A DNA stretch of 64,000 bases from assembly GCA_025504975.1 (NCBI GenBank), contig JANUWI010000012.1, positions 992,001-1,056,000 of the forward strand, written 5' to 3'. Each line of letters begins with the position of its first letter. Position 1 is the stretch's first letter. The translations under genes were made by a program, and so were the position numbers. Source of the stretch: Plenodomus lindquistii (lineage: Eukaryota > Ascomycota > Dothideomycetes > Pleosporales > Leptosphaeriaceae). A model generated the notes under the pieces. It saw only the letters and a program-made list of their open reading frames with translations, was not told the origin of the DNA and did not search any database. Below, one piece after another: positions 1-13,210 of this stretch.

Positions 1-1860
1 TTATTAATCTAGTAGTACTTTACTAGTATCTACAGAGTTAAACCTATATTATTTATAATTATTTTTATTTAAGTATTATTTTCTAATAATCTTTTCTATA
101 TTATATACTTTAAGTTTTTTTTATTTACTATTATATAATAATAATATATAGGCTACTTTATAGTTACGTCTAATCTATAGTTTTTAAATTAAAACATTTT
201 TAATCTCTAATTAATTCTAGAATTATAATTTATAAGCTATAAAAGGCTAAAAATAATATTATATATTTAAAGGCTAAATACGTTAAAGTCTCTACGTTTC
301 TAGTAATTTATAATAATTAAGTTTAATTCTATTATTTTAGATATAATTCTATATTAACAAGGTATAGCTTTATTATTAATTATATTTATAAAGTAAAGAA
401 TTTATTTTTTTAATAGATATAGACCTACTATATATACTATACACGTAGATATAAAGTTTACTTTATACTCTAAATTTATTATAGCTATTATAGTATATTT
501 TTTAAGCTCTACTTTAAATTTAGTTAAGCCTATAGCTTTTACTATATAAATAGAATATTTTATAAAGCTAGAGTATAGCGCTAGTTTAAAAAAGACTTAT
601 TTTTAAATCTATAAAAGTGTTTTTTAGTTTTATATATTTTATATTCTAGATTAAAGTATATATACTATATTTAATTATAATATATTTTATAAATAATAGT
701 TTATATCTAGATACGTGCTCTATTATTATTAAAGTTTAGAAAATAGCTTTATACGCGCTTATTTTATAGGTATTTAAAGTAAATTTTATTTATATAGTTA
801 TATACTTAGTACGTATAGTAGTTAAATTAAAATAGAAAGTATTTTATTTTTATTTTATCTAAATAGTAGATAGTATACGTGTTATAAATATATAAGCTCT
901 ATAATATACTACTATATTATTTATTTTATTAGTTATCTATATAGTTTAAATATCTATTATTTTTTTTTATTAGGTACTCTAGCGCTTTAGAGTATTATTT
1001 TTTCTAGCTAGAGTATTATTTATTCTATAGGCTTTTTTTTTAGATAGTAGTTTTATATTATTCTAATCTAGTATGCCTATAGTTTTAGAAAAACCTAGTT
1101 ATTATAGTTTTCTCTATAGGTAATTTACTAATTTATAGTATTTTTTAGCTATTATAGTACCTATACTATAAAAGCTTTATTATTAAAAGTATTTTATAGT
1201 TTTTATATTAATTTTTTAACGTAGCTATTAATTATTATAGTACTATTATTAATATTATAGGTTAGCTATTTTATAAGCTATTAAGTAGCTTTTTTAAGTA
1301 TTTTTTTATATTACTAAGTTTTTAATTCTATTATACTAGAATAGCTTGTATTTATAGTAAAGGTATAGTAGTTTAGTACTATAATTTAAACTTTTTTACT
1401 TTTTTCTACTTAGTATAGTATTCTTTTATAGATTTATATTTATTATTTAAATTTTCTATATTTACTACTAAAGCTTTCTAATACTTTAGGTATTACTTAA
1501 TTTTTTTATTTAAAAAAGCTTTTTTCTATATATAATTCTAGATTATAGTAATAAAAAGTAGTTTTTTATCCTCTATATTCTCTAATAAACTAATTAAAGT
1601 ATTAAAAATATCTAAATAGCTTACTATACTATTAAAGTTAAATAGTTTAATACTAAAAATAATTATCTATTTATGTTTTATATTTTTATTAAGTACTTTA
1701 ATTTATACTATATTAACCTAGTGTATAACTTTATTTTTAGACTAGTAGTTCTATATAAAATAGCTTTCTTTACTATATTTATAGTACGTTAGTAGCTTTC
1801 TATTAAACTACTTATAGTTACTTTTTTTTAAGTAAATTTTTTTTTAATAATATTATTAAT
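1..1860. repeat. RIP-degraded AT-rich repeat DNA, class not recognised
   Basis: This stretch is almost entirely A and T, with frequent TA steps and hardly any CA or TG dinucleotides, while CT/AG and some CG remain. That is the dinucleotide signature of RIP acting on repeated DNA. No frame stays open for a useful length and I recognised no transposase or polymerase motif. It is probably the remnant of one or more transposons that continue beyond the left edge of the window. Confidence 0.8.
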
Positions 1861-3710
1861 AATGTATTATACTAGTTAACCTAACAACCTAGTAAACCTA
1901 ATAGTTTTCTTTAGTATTATAAATACTATACTTTCTATTAAATGCCTTTATAACATAATATAATATTAATTTAGAATAAAAGTTAATCTAAGCTTATCTA
2001 TATAGCCTTTAAAGCTAGCTAATTTTAGAGCTACTAACGCGCTGCTGCTACTTTTAGCATTAGTTATTATAAGCTTTTTAAATAGATTAGAGAAATTCTA
2101 CTACGCTTCTAAATTTAACCTAGTATCTAGAAACTTACTACTACTAAAAAATAAATAATTATCTAATATATTTTTAACTTTAATTTATAAAAATTTACGC
2201 CCTAGCTGTATAAAGTAGAAGATATAGCTAATAAAATACTAGAGGTATATAATAGAATACTAGTAGGTAAGCACTAGGCTAAGCGCTTTATAATACGTTT
2301 AAATAAGCTTAAAATAGCTTTTAACTAAATAAAAAATAGATAGAGAATAAAGTAGAAAAATCTAGAGATTATTAGCGCGTAGTTTAAATTTATAGATAAA
2401 ATAAAAGCTAAGTATAGTATCTAGAATAATAACATCTATAACTTTAATAAAACTAGCTTCTAGATAGGCGTAATTAGATCTATAAAAGTTATTATAAACT
2501 CTAAAAAATATAATTAGCTAGACTTTGTTTAGCTAGGCAATTATAAATAGGTTACTATTATCTAGAGTATATATACTTTAGAAAATATAACTTTATTTTT
2601 TATTATCTATAAAAAAACGTGTATACATCTCTACGTAGTATAAAAAAGCTAGTATCTTTTATAATTAGAAACTATTAGTCTTTAAAAATAGCTAGATAAA
2701 TAACGTGTTTAGACTAGAGTAGTTAAAGCACTATAATATATATATAAAAGCGTAAAAAATAGAGGTATACTAGTTACTAATTTTAAACAGCTATAAAAGC
2801 TACTTTAACTAAAAGTTTAAAAACTACTATATAAAGAATAAAATTCTAATACTTTATATACCTACCTATTTATTTTATATCTACTAGCTATTTAATATAG
2901 TATATTTTTTACTATTAAAGCGTAAATACTTTAAGCGCGTATAAAACTTAGCATACTAACACGTTTTCTATATTAATAAAAAAAGCTTCTTTCTAGCCTT
3001 TAAAAACGTATTTTTTAACGTATTTACAGTTAATAACTATTAAAAGGCTTTTAAAGTGTTAAGGCTAGTCTTTACTAATATATAGGTAGTACTAGATTAT
3101 ATTAATTTCTAGATATATACTTTACTTTAACCCTCTCTACTAGTAAACCTATAGTAATCTAAAACTCTAAATAATACTTATAAATCTAGGTTTTAGTTAA
3201 AGTTTATATATAAGTTTTTTATTTAGTTACTTATTACTATATAAACTAGCTTTTTATAGTTTATAAAAAAAGCTAAACTAATACTATACTAAAACGCTTT
3301 TTTTTAATCCTATATTTATAAAATTAAAAAGCAATTAGCAGAGATAATAAAAAAAAAGGGGCGTAAAAAGAAATAGATTTAATATAGAAATACTTTTAAA
3401 TATAGTACTAGATTATAGGCTACTATAGCTTTAACTATAGCGCCTACTCTATTAAAATATACGCGTAGTAGTAGTAGTTAAATATCTATTTAACTAGATA
3501 TTTAACGCTGTAGTAATTATAAAGGGACTAAGCATAATACTTATACGTACTAAAAAAGTTTAAAAAGTACTTTTAAATTAGATGCGAGCTCTATAGTAGT
3601 AGAGTTAGATATTAATAGTAATAATAATAATAATTAAAAACTTAGTGTTTATAATACTAAAGAAAACTATTAGGTTTACTAGATTATTAGATTAACTAGT
3701 AGAATACATT
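1861..3710 (+). mobile_element. RIP-inactivated Fot1/pogo-like DNA transposon, copy 1
   Basis: An element of about 1.85 kb is bounded by terminal inverted repeats of about 66 bp (1861-1929 and the reverse complement of 3643-3710), flanked by TA-rich sequence that fits a TA target duplication. At 2840-2930 the plus strand still reads as a degraded DDE transposase segment: a hydrophobic strand ending in Ile-Pro, then His/Ser/Gln/Asp codons turned into Tyr, Phe, stop and Asn by C-to-T changes, and an intact Lys-Arg-Lys-Tyr. In pogo/Fot1 transposases this segment is the 'PPHSSHLLQPLD' type region. Many stops make it inactive. A second copy lies inverted at 13265-15107. Size and repeat type resemble Molly-type elements of Parastagonospora, from memory only. 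Confidence 0.8.
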
Positions 3711-6700
3711 ATATATAGGTTTTATACTATAGCTTTAGTAAATACTTTATTATATAAATTAGTAGGCCTAATAGCATTACTTATTATTAAACTAGTATTA
3801 TAACTTCTAAAGTTTTCTAGACTTCTACCTATTAGTAGTAGATAATATTTATCTATAGCTTTGTTTAGCTAGCTTAAGTTTATATAGGTTATTATTAATA
3901 TAGATTATATTTTTTACTAGGTTATCTAGTATTCTAATATTATTTCTAGATTTTATAAATTTTTTATAAATTTCTAGTTTAAAACCTTACTTATATATAC
4001 GCATTAATGCTTTATTATTCTAGTTAAATTATTTTTAGTATTACTAAAATATTATTATGTAGTCTATAGTAGACTTAGTTTATTATAATATTTAGATCTT
4101 TTTTTTAGTAATAAATAATTTTTTTAAAAAAAAAAAGATTATTTAGATTTTAGTTTTAAATACGTTCTAATTTTTAATTAGATTATTATTTTTAGTATCT
4201 ATAACGTTTTTATCTATCTATTTACGTAAAAATAGAGTAACCTACTGTTTAGTATTTCCTTTTATAAAGCTAGTTATAATTATAACTTAGTTATTATTAT
4301 TAACCTAATTTCTTTTATTATAGAAATAATAATTATACTAAAGGATCTATATTTTAAGCTTAGGTTTTTCTTTAAAATAGAGGTTAGGTTTAGCTACGTA
4401 AGTACTAAAGTAGCTAGTAGTTAAAGTATCTAGAGTATCTATAGAAATATTACTTATTTTAAAGTGTTTAAAGTATAAGAATTTTTTTAAATAGCTTTAA
4501 TATAAAGCAGCTAGTATTAAAAAAAATATAAAGGTTAATTTTTTAAAATAGGCGTAATATATAAATAGAAGTAGTTTATTACTAAAATAGTAAAAGTACG
4601 CTTTAAAAAAAAGTAATAAGTATATTTAAAATAATTAAATATATTACTAACTTATTTATATAAATTAAATATAATCTACTATAAAAGTATTTTAATATTC
4701 CTATATACTTATATAATAGCTATAATAGAAGATATTATATCTATTATTTGCTAGTATATATATCTACTATTAGCTATTACATATATTTATTACTAGCTAT
4801 AATAGACACTATTATAGCTATTAGTTATATAATACGTAATATTATAGGGCTGCCTATTAGGCTAGTGCTATATTATCTATTTATAGTTTATAGTCTTTAT
4901 CTATTATAGAGAGATTGTAATAATTTTATAATAGTAAGCTTTTTTTATTTATTATAGCTAAAAGTAGTATTATTACCTATTTAGATATCTATATCTAGTA
5001 GCTTGAAATATATATATAAAGTAGTAATAATAGTAGTAGTAGCGCCTAGAGTAGTATAATAACCTAGTTTAAATTTAATACTACTTTAGTAGATTAGCGT
5101 ACCTAAAGTACTTTATTTATATAGGTTTAGTAGAACTTTTTTACTATTATTATAGTAAATATAAAAATATAGTAGTAAACTACTAGAAAGCTAATTACTA
5201 TTATTATAGCTAACGTAAAAATAAATTAGTACGTTACTAAAAAGCTAGAAAAAGTTTAGAATTCCTCTACTTCTAATAAAAAAATTAGTAGGTAGTAAAT
5301 AGCTTTTATTCTAGAGAATAGAGGTATAGAGCTAAAAACCTAGATTATAGTACTAGATTATAGTAATTAGGTTTTTATTTTTTTTCTATTTTTTCTATAG
5401 GCTAGCTTAAGCTTAGTATAGCTATTTTTCTAGGTATAGATAGTTTTTATCTAGCTTAGCGCGTTATTAGAAAAAATTATTAGCTTTTTATTTTCTATTT
5501 TTAAACTTCTAGAAAAAGTAATTTTTTTAAACTTTTTATAAACTAGTTTATTTTTAAACTTAGTATATTATAGAATTTAGTAGATATTAAAGTCTATATT
5601 TTAATAGTATATCTAATTCTAGAGTTTATATACTACTTTTTTTACTACTTTAAATTTTTTATTAATTTTAATAAAAGTAGGCTTTTTATAGAAAGACTTT
5701 CTATAGTTAATTTTAGTATTTAGCCTTTTAAACTATATTTTATATTACTCCTCTAACTAGAAAAAATTTTAAAAAGTTACTTTACTTTTATTAATAGTAA
5801 TAATATAGTTACGTTACGTAGTTATTATATAGATAATACTTATATAAAAAAGCGTTAAATAGTTTTTAATAGTTTTTATAAACTTATTATATTAGTTATA
5901 AAAAAATATTAAAGATTTTTTTATTAGCTTCTAGAGAAGCTTTCTAGCCTATTTATATTACATAGGGCGTTTTAGGTATTTTAAAAACTTTAATAAAATT
6001 ATTATTAAAAGTAAATTATATATAAAAAAATTATTTATTATTCTTAATATATTTAATATACATTTCTCTAATAATATAATTATAGATGTTATTAGGTATA
6101 TACGCTACAGCGTAAGTTAAATTTATAAACTAAAATAGTATAGAGCTATTATAAAGCTTTTTTATATCTAGAAAAATAAAGAAACTAAAAGTACTATACT
6201 ATTCTATTTCTTACTATTAAATAGTAGAGATTATTATTATAGCTTAGCTATTAAAAAGAAGTGTTTTTTAAATAGTAGTTTTATCTACTTTACTAATTAG
6301 CTAGTTATTTATAAATAGAAAGATATAATTAGTTAATTTACTATTATATATTTTATACTAGGCTAGTAGTCTAAAGTAGTAAGTTTTTTAAACTATAGTA
6401 TAAGTTATATTTCTAGATAGTTACTACGTACTATAAATATAGTTTTATAAACTACTTATTTATTATATAGTAGTAAGCTACTTTTTCTTCTACTTATATA
6501 CTATTAGACGTTTTTAATAAATAAATAATATTAGTTACTAGTATAAACGTCTAGCTTAGCTTATTTAATTATTTATATATAGTAATACTTATTTTTACCT
6601 ATAACCTCTACTCTATAGTTATAATAATAAAGCGCTAGAAGTAGTTTTAAAGTTAGTTTTAAAAAATACTTATTAACTAAAAAATTATTTATCTAGTTTT

Positions 6701-6900
6701 TATATACGTGTAACGTAGCGCGTTAGTCTAATATAATATTATATAGTAAACCTAATTTTTTATAATATTATAGTTACGCTTTTAGTATAGACTTCTCTAT
6801 TTTTTATAATAGACTCTAGATATATTAACTTATTTAATATAATATAGTATAAAAGCTTAAAAATAGAGTTATAAATAGAAATTAATTCTAGTCTAGAGGT
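3711..6900. repeat. RIP-degraded AT-rich repeat DNA, class not recognised
   Basis: AT-rich sequence with the same CpA/TpG depletion as its neighbours. Around 4680-4870 short direct and inverted TAGCTATAATAG-like words recur, but I could not define element ends. The minus-strand gypsy body to the right fades out near its right limit as similarity to the copy at 50220-57724 becomes weak. The stretch may hold the missing gypsy 3' end or a different transposon. Confidence 0.7.
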
Positions 6901-9900
6901 AAAATATTGTATAGAAAGCTAGTTTTCTATATATAAAAGTAGAAATAAATTAGTATTTCTACTAACTAAAGTATATAGGCTAGATATCTGCTAGCGTAGA
7001 TAAAATAGAGTAAGCGTTAAACTTTTAACTTTATAGAAGTTATAGATTTAATCTATAATAGCTAGTTTAGCTAAAGAAATATTAATTTTTATAATATAAA
7101 TAGTAACTATATAAGTTACTAGCTTTAGTATAACTAATATAATACTAGTAAACTCCTATATATAATAAAAAAAGCTTTTAAGTCTATATAAAAAAGTTTT
7201 AAATTTATATAAAAAAATAAATTTTTTTTAGAAAAATATAGTAGCTTTAGCTACTACTACTTCTATAAAAATCTAGATTTTTCTAGTAATAAAAAAAATA
7301 TAGGCCTATTTAAAAGCCTAATTAAAAATTTTTGAAATATAAAAGTACTAAAAACTTTAAATTAGGTATAGTATATAGCGCTTTTAATAATAAAATAAAA
7401 ATTAAAGTATTAGAGTAAAAAATAAATAGGTGTTAAAAAACTTCTATACCTATCTATAATAGTTAGTTTACTAGGCTAAAAGTTTTATTAGTAAAAGCTA
7501 TATACTAGTTTTATATATTAGCTATAATTTTTCTATATTAATTATAGAATAACTATTAAATCTATAAGATATAATTATTTACTAACTATAATATATTTTT
7601 TATTTTTTTTTCTATATTTAAAACTATCTATACAGTACTTAAAAACGTTCTAGATAATTAAAATACTTCTAGTAAAAGTTTTATAATTTATAAAAAAAAA
7701 TTTATAAAATTAAAAGCTAAATACTAGATTAAATCTAGATTATATTTTATCTAGCTAGCTTTATATTTAAATTTATTTTAAATAAATTTACTAATAAAAA
7801 ATTTTTAATTTTTTATTTATCTATACTTTATATAAAAGTAGCTAGTAGCTTTAGAGCTTTTTATTCTAGAAAAGAATTATTAGAATTTTTATAAAAAGTA
7901 CAAAATATAAATATATATTATATATTTTAAAATCTAGAAAAAATCTAAATTTATAAAAATACCTAATTTATTCTAGAACTTTAAAAGAAATTATATAGTT
8001 TAGATAGCTTTTAGCTTAGTTTTAAAATTAGTAGATTAGTAGTAAAAAAGTAAACTTTATTTTCTATTTTCTAATTAATAGAATAGTAGTAGGGGTTAAT
8101 AGTAAAATGTATTTAGTTTTATACTTTTTCTATATTTTTTTTAGCTAGTTTCTAAATATTATATATCTAAATAGCTAGATTATAAACTTTCTAGTAGTTA
8201 AGCTTTTTAATAGAACTTACTATTTTTAAATAGTACTAGTTCTAGCTCTATCTAGGTTTAGAACTAAATAAAAGTAAGTATAAAGCTATATCTATTAATA
8301 TATATAAAAGTATTATCTAGGTTTAGTCTATTAAAAAAAAGTTTACTTTAGTTATTCTAATAGTATATTATAAAAAGCTATAATTATTAATTAATATATT
8401 TATTTATAATTTTAATTTAGCTATTAGTTTATTTATACTAGGTAGTAAAAAGTTATATTTTATTATTTATAATCTAGTAAAATTTAAACTAGAATTAGAA
8501 AATAAACTAGGCTCTATAGTCTAATATAATACTTTTAAAAGTATATTTAAACTAATATATATATTATATAAATAGTTAAATAAAGCTTTAGATATTTATT
8601 ATTTTATAGTAAAGTATTATAATTACTTATTTAGAGAGCTTATTAATAATAACTAGAATCTAATTATAGCTTTATTAGTTTTTAGAGAAAAATTTAAAAT
8701 TTATTATAAAATATTATATAGGTTTCTCTAGAATTAGTATAAAAATAAAAAAACTTTTAAATTTAAATTTATTTTAAATAAAGTTTTTAGTTACTAATAT
8801 AGTTACGTATATATTATATATATATAGCTTTTATTTTTTTCTAGTAATATTATTTTATAAGTAACTAGTAAATTTTTATAGTACTAGAATAAACTATAAA
8901 TATTTAATTCTATACTTTTTAAATAAGTTATATTTAGAGTAGAGAGTCTATAAAAATATAAAAGTAGTTATTATTAAAAATAAGTTTATTATCTATCTAA
9001 TACTAAAAAAGTAGTAAAAAGCGTTTTTTTATAAAAAACTATTAGTTTTTTTTTAATAGAATTCTATTAGTTTTTAAAAATCTAGTAATATTATTAAAGT
9101 TAGTTAAAAAAAAGCTATAGTTATTTATAAAAAAAACTCTAAATATTACTTTACTAGTTTAGAGTTAATATAGTTATATAGTCTAGTAGAGTTAAACAAA
9201 ACTAAAAAATAAATATTTTACTAAACTACTTTAAAAAATTTTATATTTTATTTTTAGTAACTAAAAATATCTACGTGTTTATTACTTTTACCTAAAATAT
9301 ATTTAATTTAGAAGTTAAAAAAGGCTATAAACTTAGTCTTATTAGTTTATTATTAATTTAAAACTTTTATACTTATAAAGTACTTTAAAAATTAATAATT
9401 AGTATATATTTAGATCTAGTACTAAACTAAAATTAGTTTAGCTTTCTATTTTTTAAAAGTAATAATAATAGTAAATAGTTTTTTATTATATATTTTCTAA
9501 TCTAGCTTTACTTTAGTAAATATTTTACTATAAAAAGCTATAGAGTACTATTTACTACCTAAATATTTTTAAAATATAATTCTAGCTACTACTCTATTAA
9601 AAGTATTAGTTTCTAGTTTTATATAATAATTAGAATTAAAGTAATATAGAACTAGAATTATAAAAAATAAAAACTTTAGTTTTTTAAAGCTATTTTAATA
9701 ATTTTTAGTCTATATAAATAGTGTTAAAAAACTTTATAAAGCTATTATAGACTTAGCTATTTATAAAAAATTAAAAATAAATTATTAATAAAATTTTATA
9801 AACTCTAGAAAAAATTTAATATTTATTATAGTAGTAGGTTAGACCTAGTTATAGAGTAATTCTATTTTTTCTAGATCTACTTCTATTTTTTTATTAGTTA

Positions 9901-12900
9901 GAATATATTTTAAGTATTTAGTCTAAATAATATAGCATTTACTTTTTTTAATTACAATTTATAGTCCTACTTTTTATAGTTTTTCTAGAATAAGCTTAAT
10001 ATATTATTAGTAACTCGAGACGTTTTTAAAATAAATAAAAGTATTATCTAAGTAGATAATATAGAAATTATATAAATAATCTATAAATATATAATCTATA
10101 TACTTTTAATAAATAGAGTAGCTATTATAAAAACTAAAAAAAAGTACTTTATATTTATATAATCTATAATAGGTATAAAAAGTAGTAAATTCTTTAAACT
10201 CTAAATTTATATAGATTTTATTACAAGCTATTTAAATATTAAATTTAGTAAAGATTTTAGCTTTATTTAAATAGATTAGTAAATTATCTATTTTTAGAAT
10301 TAAATAGGCGTTTTTTTAGGTAAGCTAGTTAGATTTATAGTAGTTAATATAGATATAAAGTAACTTATTTAATTTATAAATATAAAAAATAGAAAAAGTA
10401 AAAACACTATAACTAGTCTTTTTAAATCCTTTTTATAAATTCTTTAAAATATACTTTTTAATAGTTTTTAGATTTTTAGTATTTTACTTATATAGACAGC
10501 TAAAATTATTAAATAAAAGTTTATTTAGAATAATTTTATAGTTATATAGTTAGTATTCTAGTAGTTTCTCTATAGCTAATAAACTAAATACGTTCTAATA
10601 CTACTAGTAGTAGAATAATAGATAATTCTAGATTTAATAGTTATTTTTTTAAACATTCTCTCTATTATAGTTTTTAAAAATCTAGTTAATTTTATATAGA
10701 CTAGTAATAAAAAACTTATTTTTTTTATATTAAAATAAAACGTATTAGTAGAAATAATAGTAATTTAAAAATTAGAAAAAGTTTTAAAAAGGTTTTAAAG
10801 CAGGTCTAGTTTTTATATTTCTAGAGAAATATTATAGTATTATAGAGCTTTGAAAATTTTATAAATATAATTAATTAAAGAGTATAGGCTACTAGTTTTC
10901 TATTATAACTTCTTTTTCTATAAAGTATTTAATTTTTTAATGTTAAATATAATATAATTTTTTAGTATTTTTTAATAAAATTATATAAAAATTAGAAAAG
11001 TAAAAATATAAATTTTTATATAAATAGTAAACTACTATAACTAGAATTTATCTATATCTAGTAAAATTTTAAACCTTTTTAACTATTATATTCTAATAAT
11101 TATATTCTAAGCTTCTAGATCTAGTATAATAAATAAATAGTTTAGAATTTTTTATCTATTTATTATTATATAAAGATAGATATATTCTATAACTAGTAAA
11201 AAGATTTAGTTTTTAAACTCTCTAACTATTACTAAATAGAGTAGTTTTTAAACTTTAGTTTAAAATAAAAAAAATAAAAAAAAATAATATATAAATTTAA
11301 AAAGAGATATTTTAAAGCCCTAGTATTAATAATGCGTAGAGACTAGAGTAAAAGGTATAAAGTAGTAGTTATATATCTATTTAGTAGTAGTCTAAAGCCT
11401 CTAGTATAGAGAAGTACTAGGCCTATATAGTTATACTTAGCTTTTTACTAGTTAGTATACGTATAATACTATATTAATTAAGTAGTAATACTAGTTATAT
11501 ACCTACGCCTAGATTATATAAAATAGTAGAAACAAAAAAATAGAAACTTTAAAATAGCTTTAAAAAATTAAAGTTTAATTTATTATATTTGTTTAATTTA
11601 ATCTTAGGTAGTATAATACTTTTAGAACTATTTATTTTCTATTTAATTTTTTTAGGTCTAGTACTTTAGCAGCGTTAAGATATTAATTTAAGTAATTTTT
11701 AATTATAATTTTTTTTATTTATAGTAATAAATATTTATTAGTATAGTATTCTAGTTTACTATAGTTATAGTAGTAACCTAATATTTTTTTAGAAGCTAGA
11801 GTAGCTAATACTTACTATAAAAGTACTATAGTTAATTATAAAAAGGTTTAGAAAGCTATATATAGTATAGTATTTTTTTAAAAAAAAATTTAAAAAGTAT
11901 TTAAACTAGGTTATACTATAGTTCTAGCTTAGAATTTATTAGTACTATTAAAAAAAAAGTTCTAATAATAATTTTTTTTAGATAGATTTTTTTTTCTATA
12001 TTAAAAGTAGTAAAGTGCTCTATTATATTAAAAATAGAGTTATTCTAGGTATATTTAAAACTTTAACTAGAAATATATAGACTAGAAGCTATTTTTATCT
12101 ATATATAATATATTTATTCTAAATATAGTATATATTTTTTAATACTATAGTTTAAAAAGTATACTTTAAAAGTAAGAAAAAAAATCTTATTTATATATAG
12201 TTAGTTAAAAGTATTACGTACCTTAGCCTATTTATTATCTATAATAAAATATTTATTAAATATAGCTATTATAGCTTCTATAAAAAAAAATTAGCTTTAT
12301 TATTAAATAGATATTAAAGTTTAAAATACTTTTTAGTTAAACTAAAAATACTACTCTAAACTAGTACTATATAAACACGTTTAAAATAGTAATAGTTACT
12401 ATTAATTTTAAATCTATCTAGTATTAAAGCTTTTTATTATCTATAAATAAAGTTTTTTTATTTAATAGTTTAGAAATAGAAAAAGTACGCTCTAATAAAC
12501 GTAGCTTTTTAATAATATAAAAAAACGCTTTAGAAAGTAATCTAGTTAACTAGTAATATTAATAAATTTAGAAGTTTTAAGTAAAAAATTAAAATAAGTC
12601 TAGAAATAGTACTAAATAAAGTTTTTTTTTAATAAAATTTATTTTAGTTTAAAGAGCTACTAATCTAGTATATACCTATGCTATTATTTTTATAGTATTA
12701 TTAAAAGTTATAGTTAGTAGATTTCTAGGTTCTATTAAAATAGGTCTAGCTTCTATCTAATTTTAATTATTCTTTAATTAGCTAGTATTAGTTGTTTTTT
12801 ATATTTTAAATATTTAATAAGTGTATAAGCTTTCTAAAAAAGCTAGTTATTTTTAATTATTTTTTAATAAAAAAAGTTTATTTTATATTAATAAAAATAG

Positions 12901-13210
12901 GTATTAGCTTTACCTCTAATTCTACTAAATTATTAGTAGTTTTTAAATCTCTACTTAAGCAATATTTAGAATAATTTTTTTAAGAATAATTTAAACTAGT
13001 GATACTATAGAAGTCTAGATTTATAAACTTTAGTTAACTAAAAATGTTAAAAACCTAGTTTTAGAATTATTAATAGATCTATTAGCGTTAATTAGAGCTA
13101 GAATTTAGAAAGTTTTAGAGACTAGTTAACTAAAAAATTTAAATTATTTTTTTAAATAAATTAGTAATATTATATAGGCTATTACTAGTAGAAAAATAAT
13201 TTCTTTATAA
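6900..13210 (-). mobile_element. RIP-degraded Ty3/gypsy retrotransposon body (minus strand)
   Basis: Read on the minus strand this is a diverged copy of the internal region of the element at 50638-57306. The match starts next to the LTR at 13210 and runs continuously past the reverse transcriptase and chromodomain regions to about 7000, where it becomes weak. The reverse-transcriptase motif is visible at 10043-10054 as Tyr-Leu-Asp-Asn codons, one of the two catalytic Asp codons having become Asn. Multiple stops show it is dead. The 3' LTR was not found, so the left boundary is approximate and the copy may be truncated or diverged there. Confidence 0.75.
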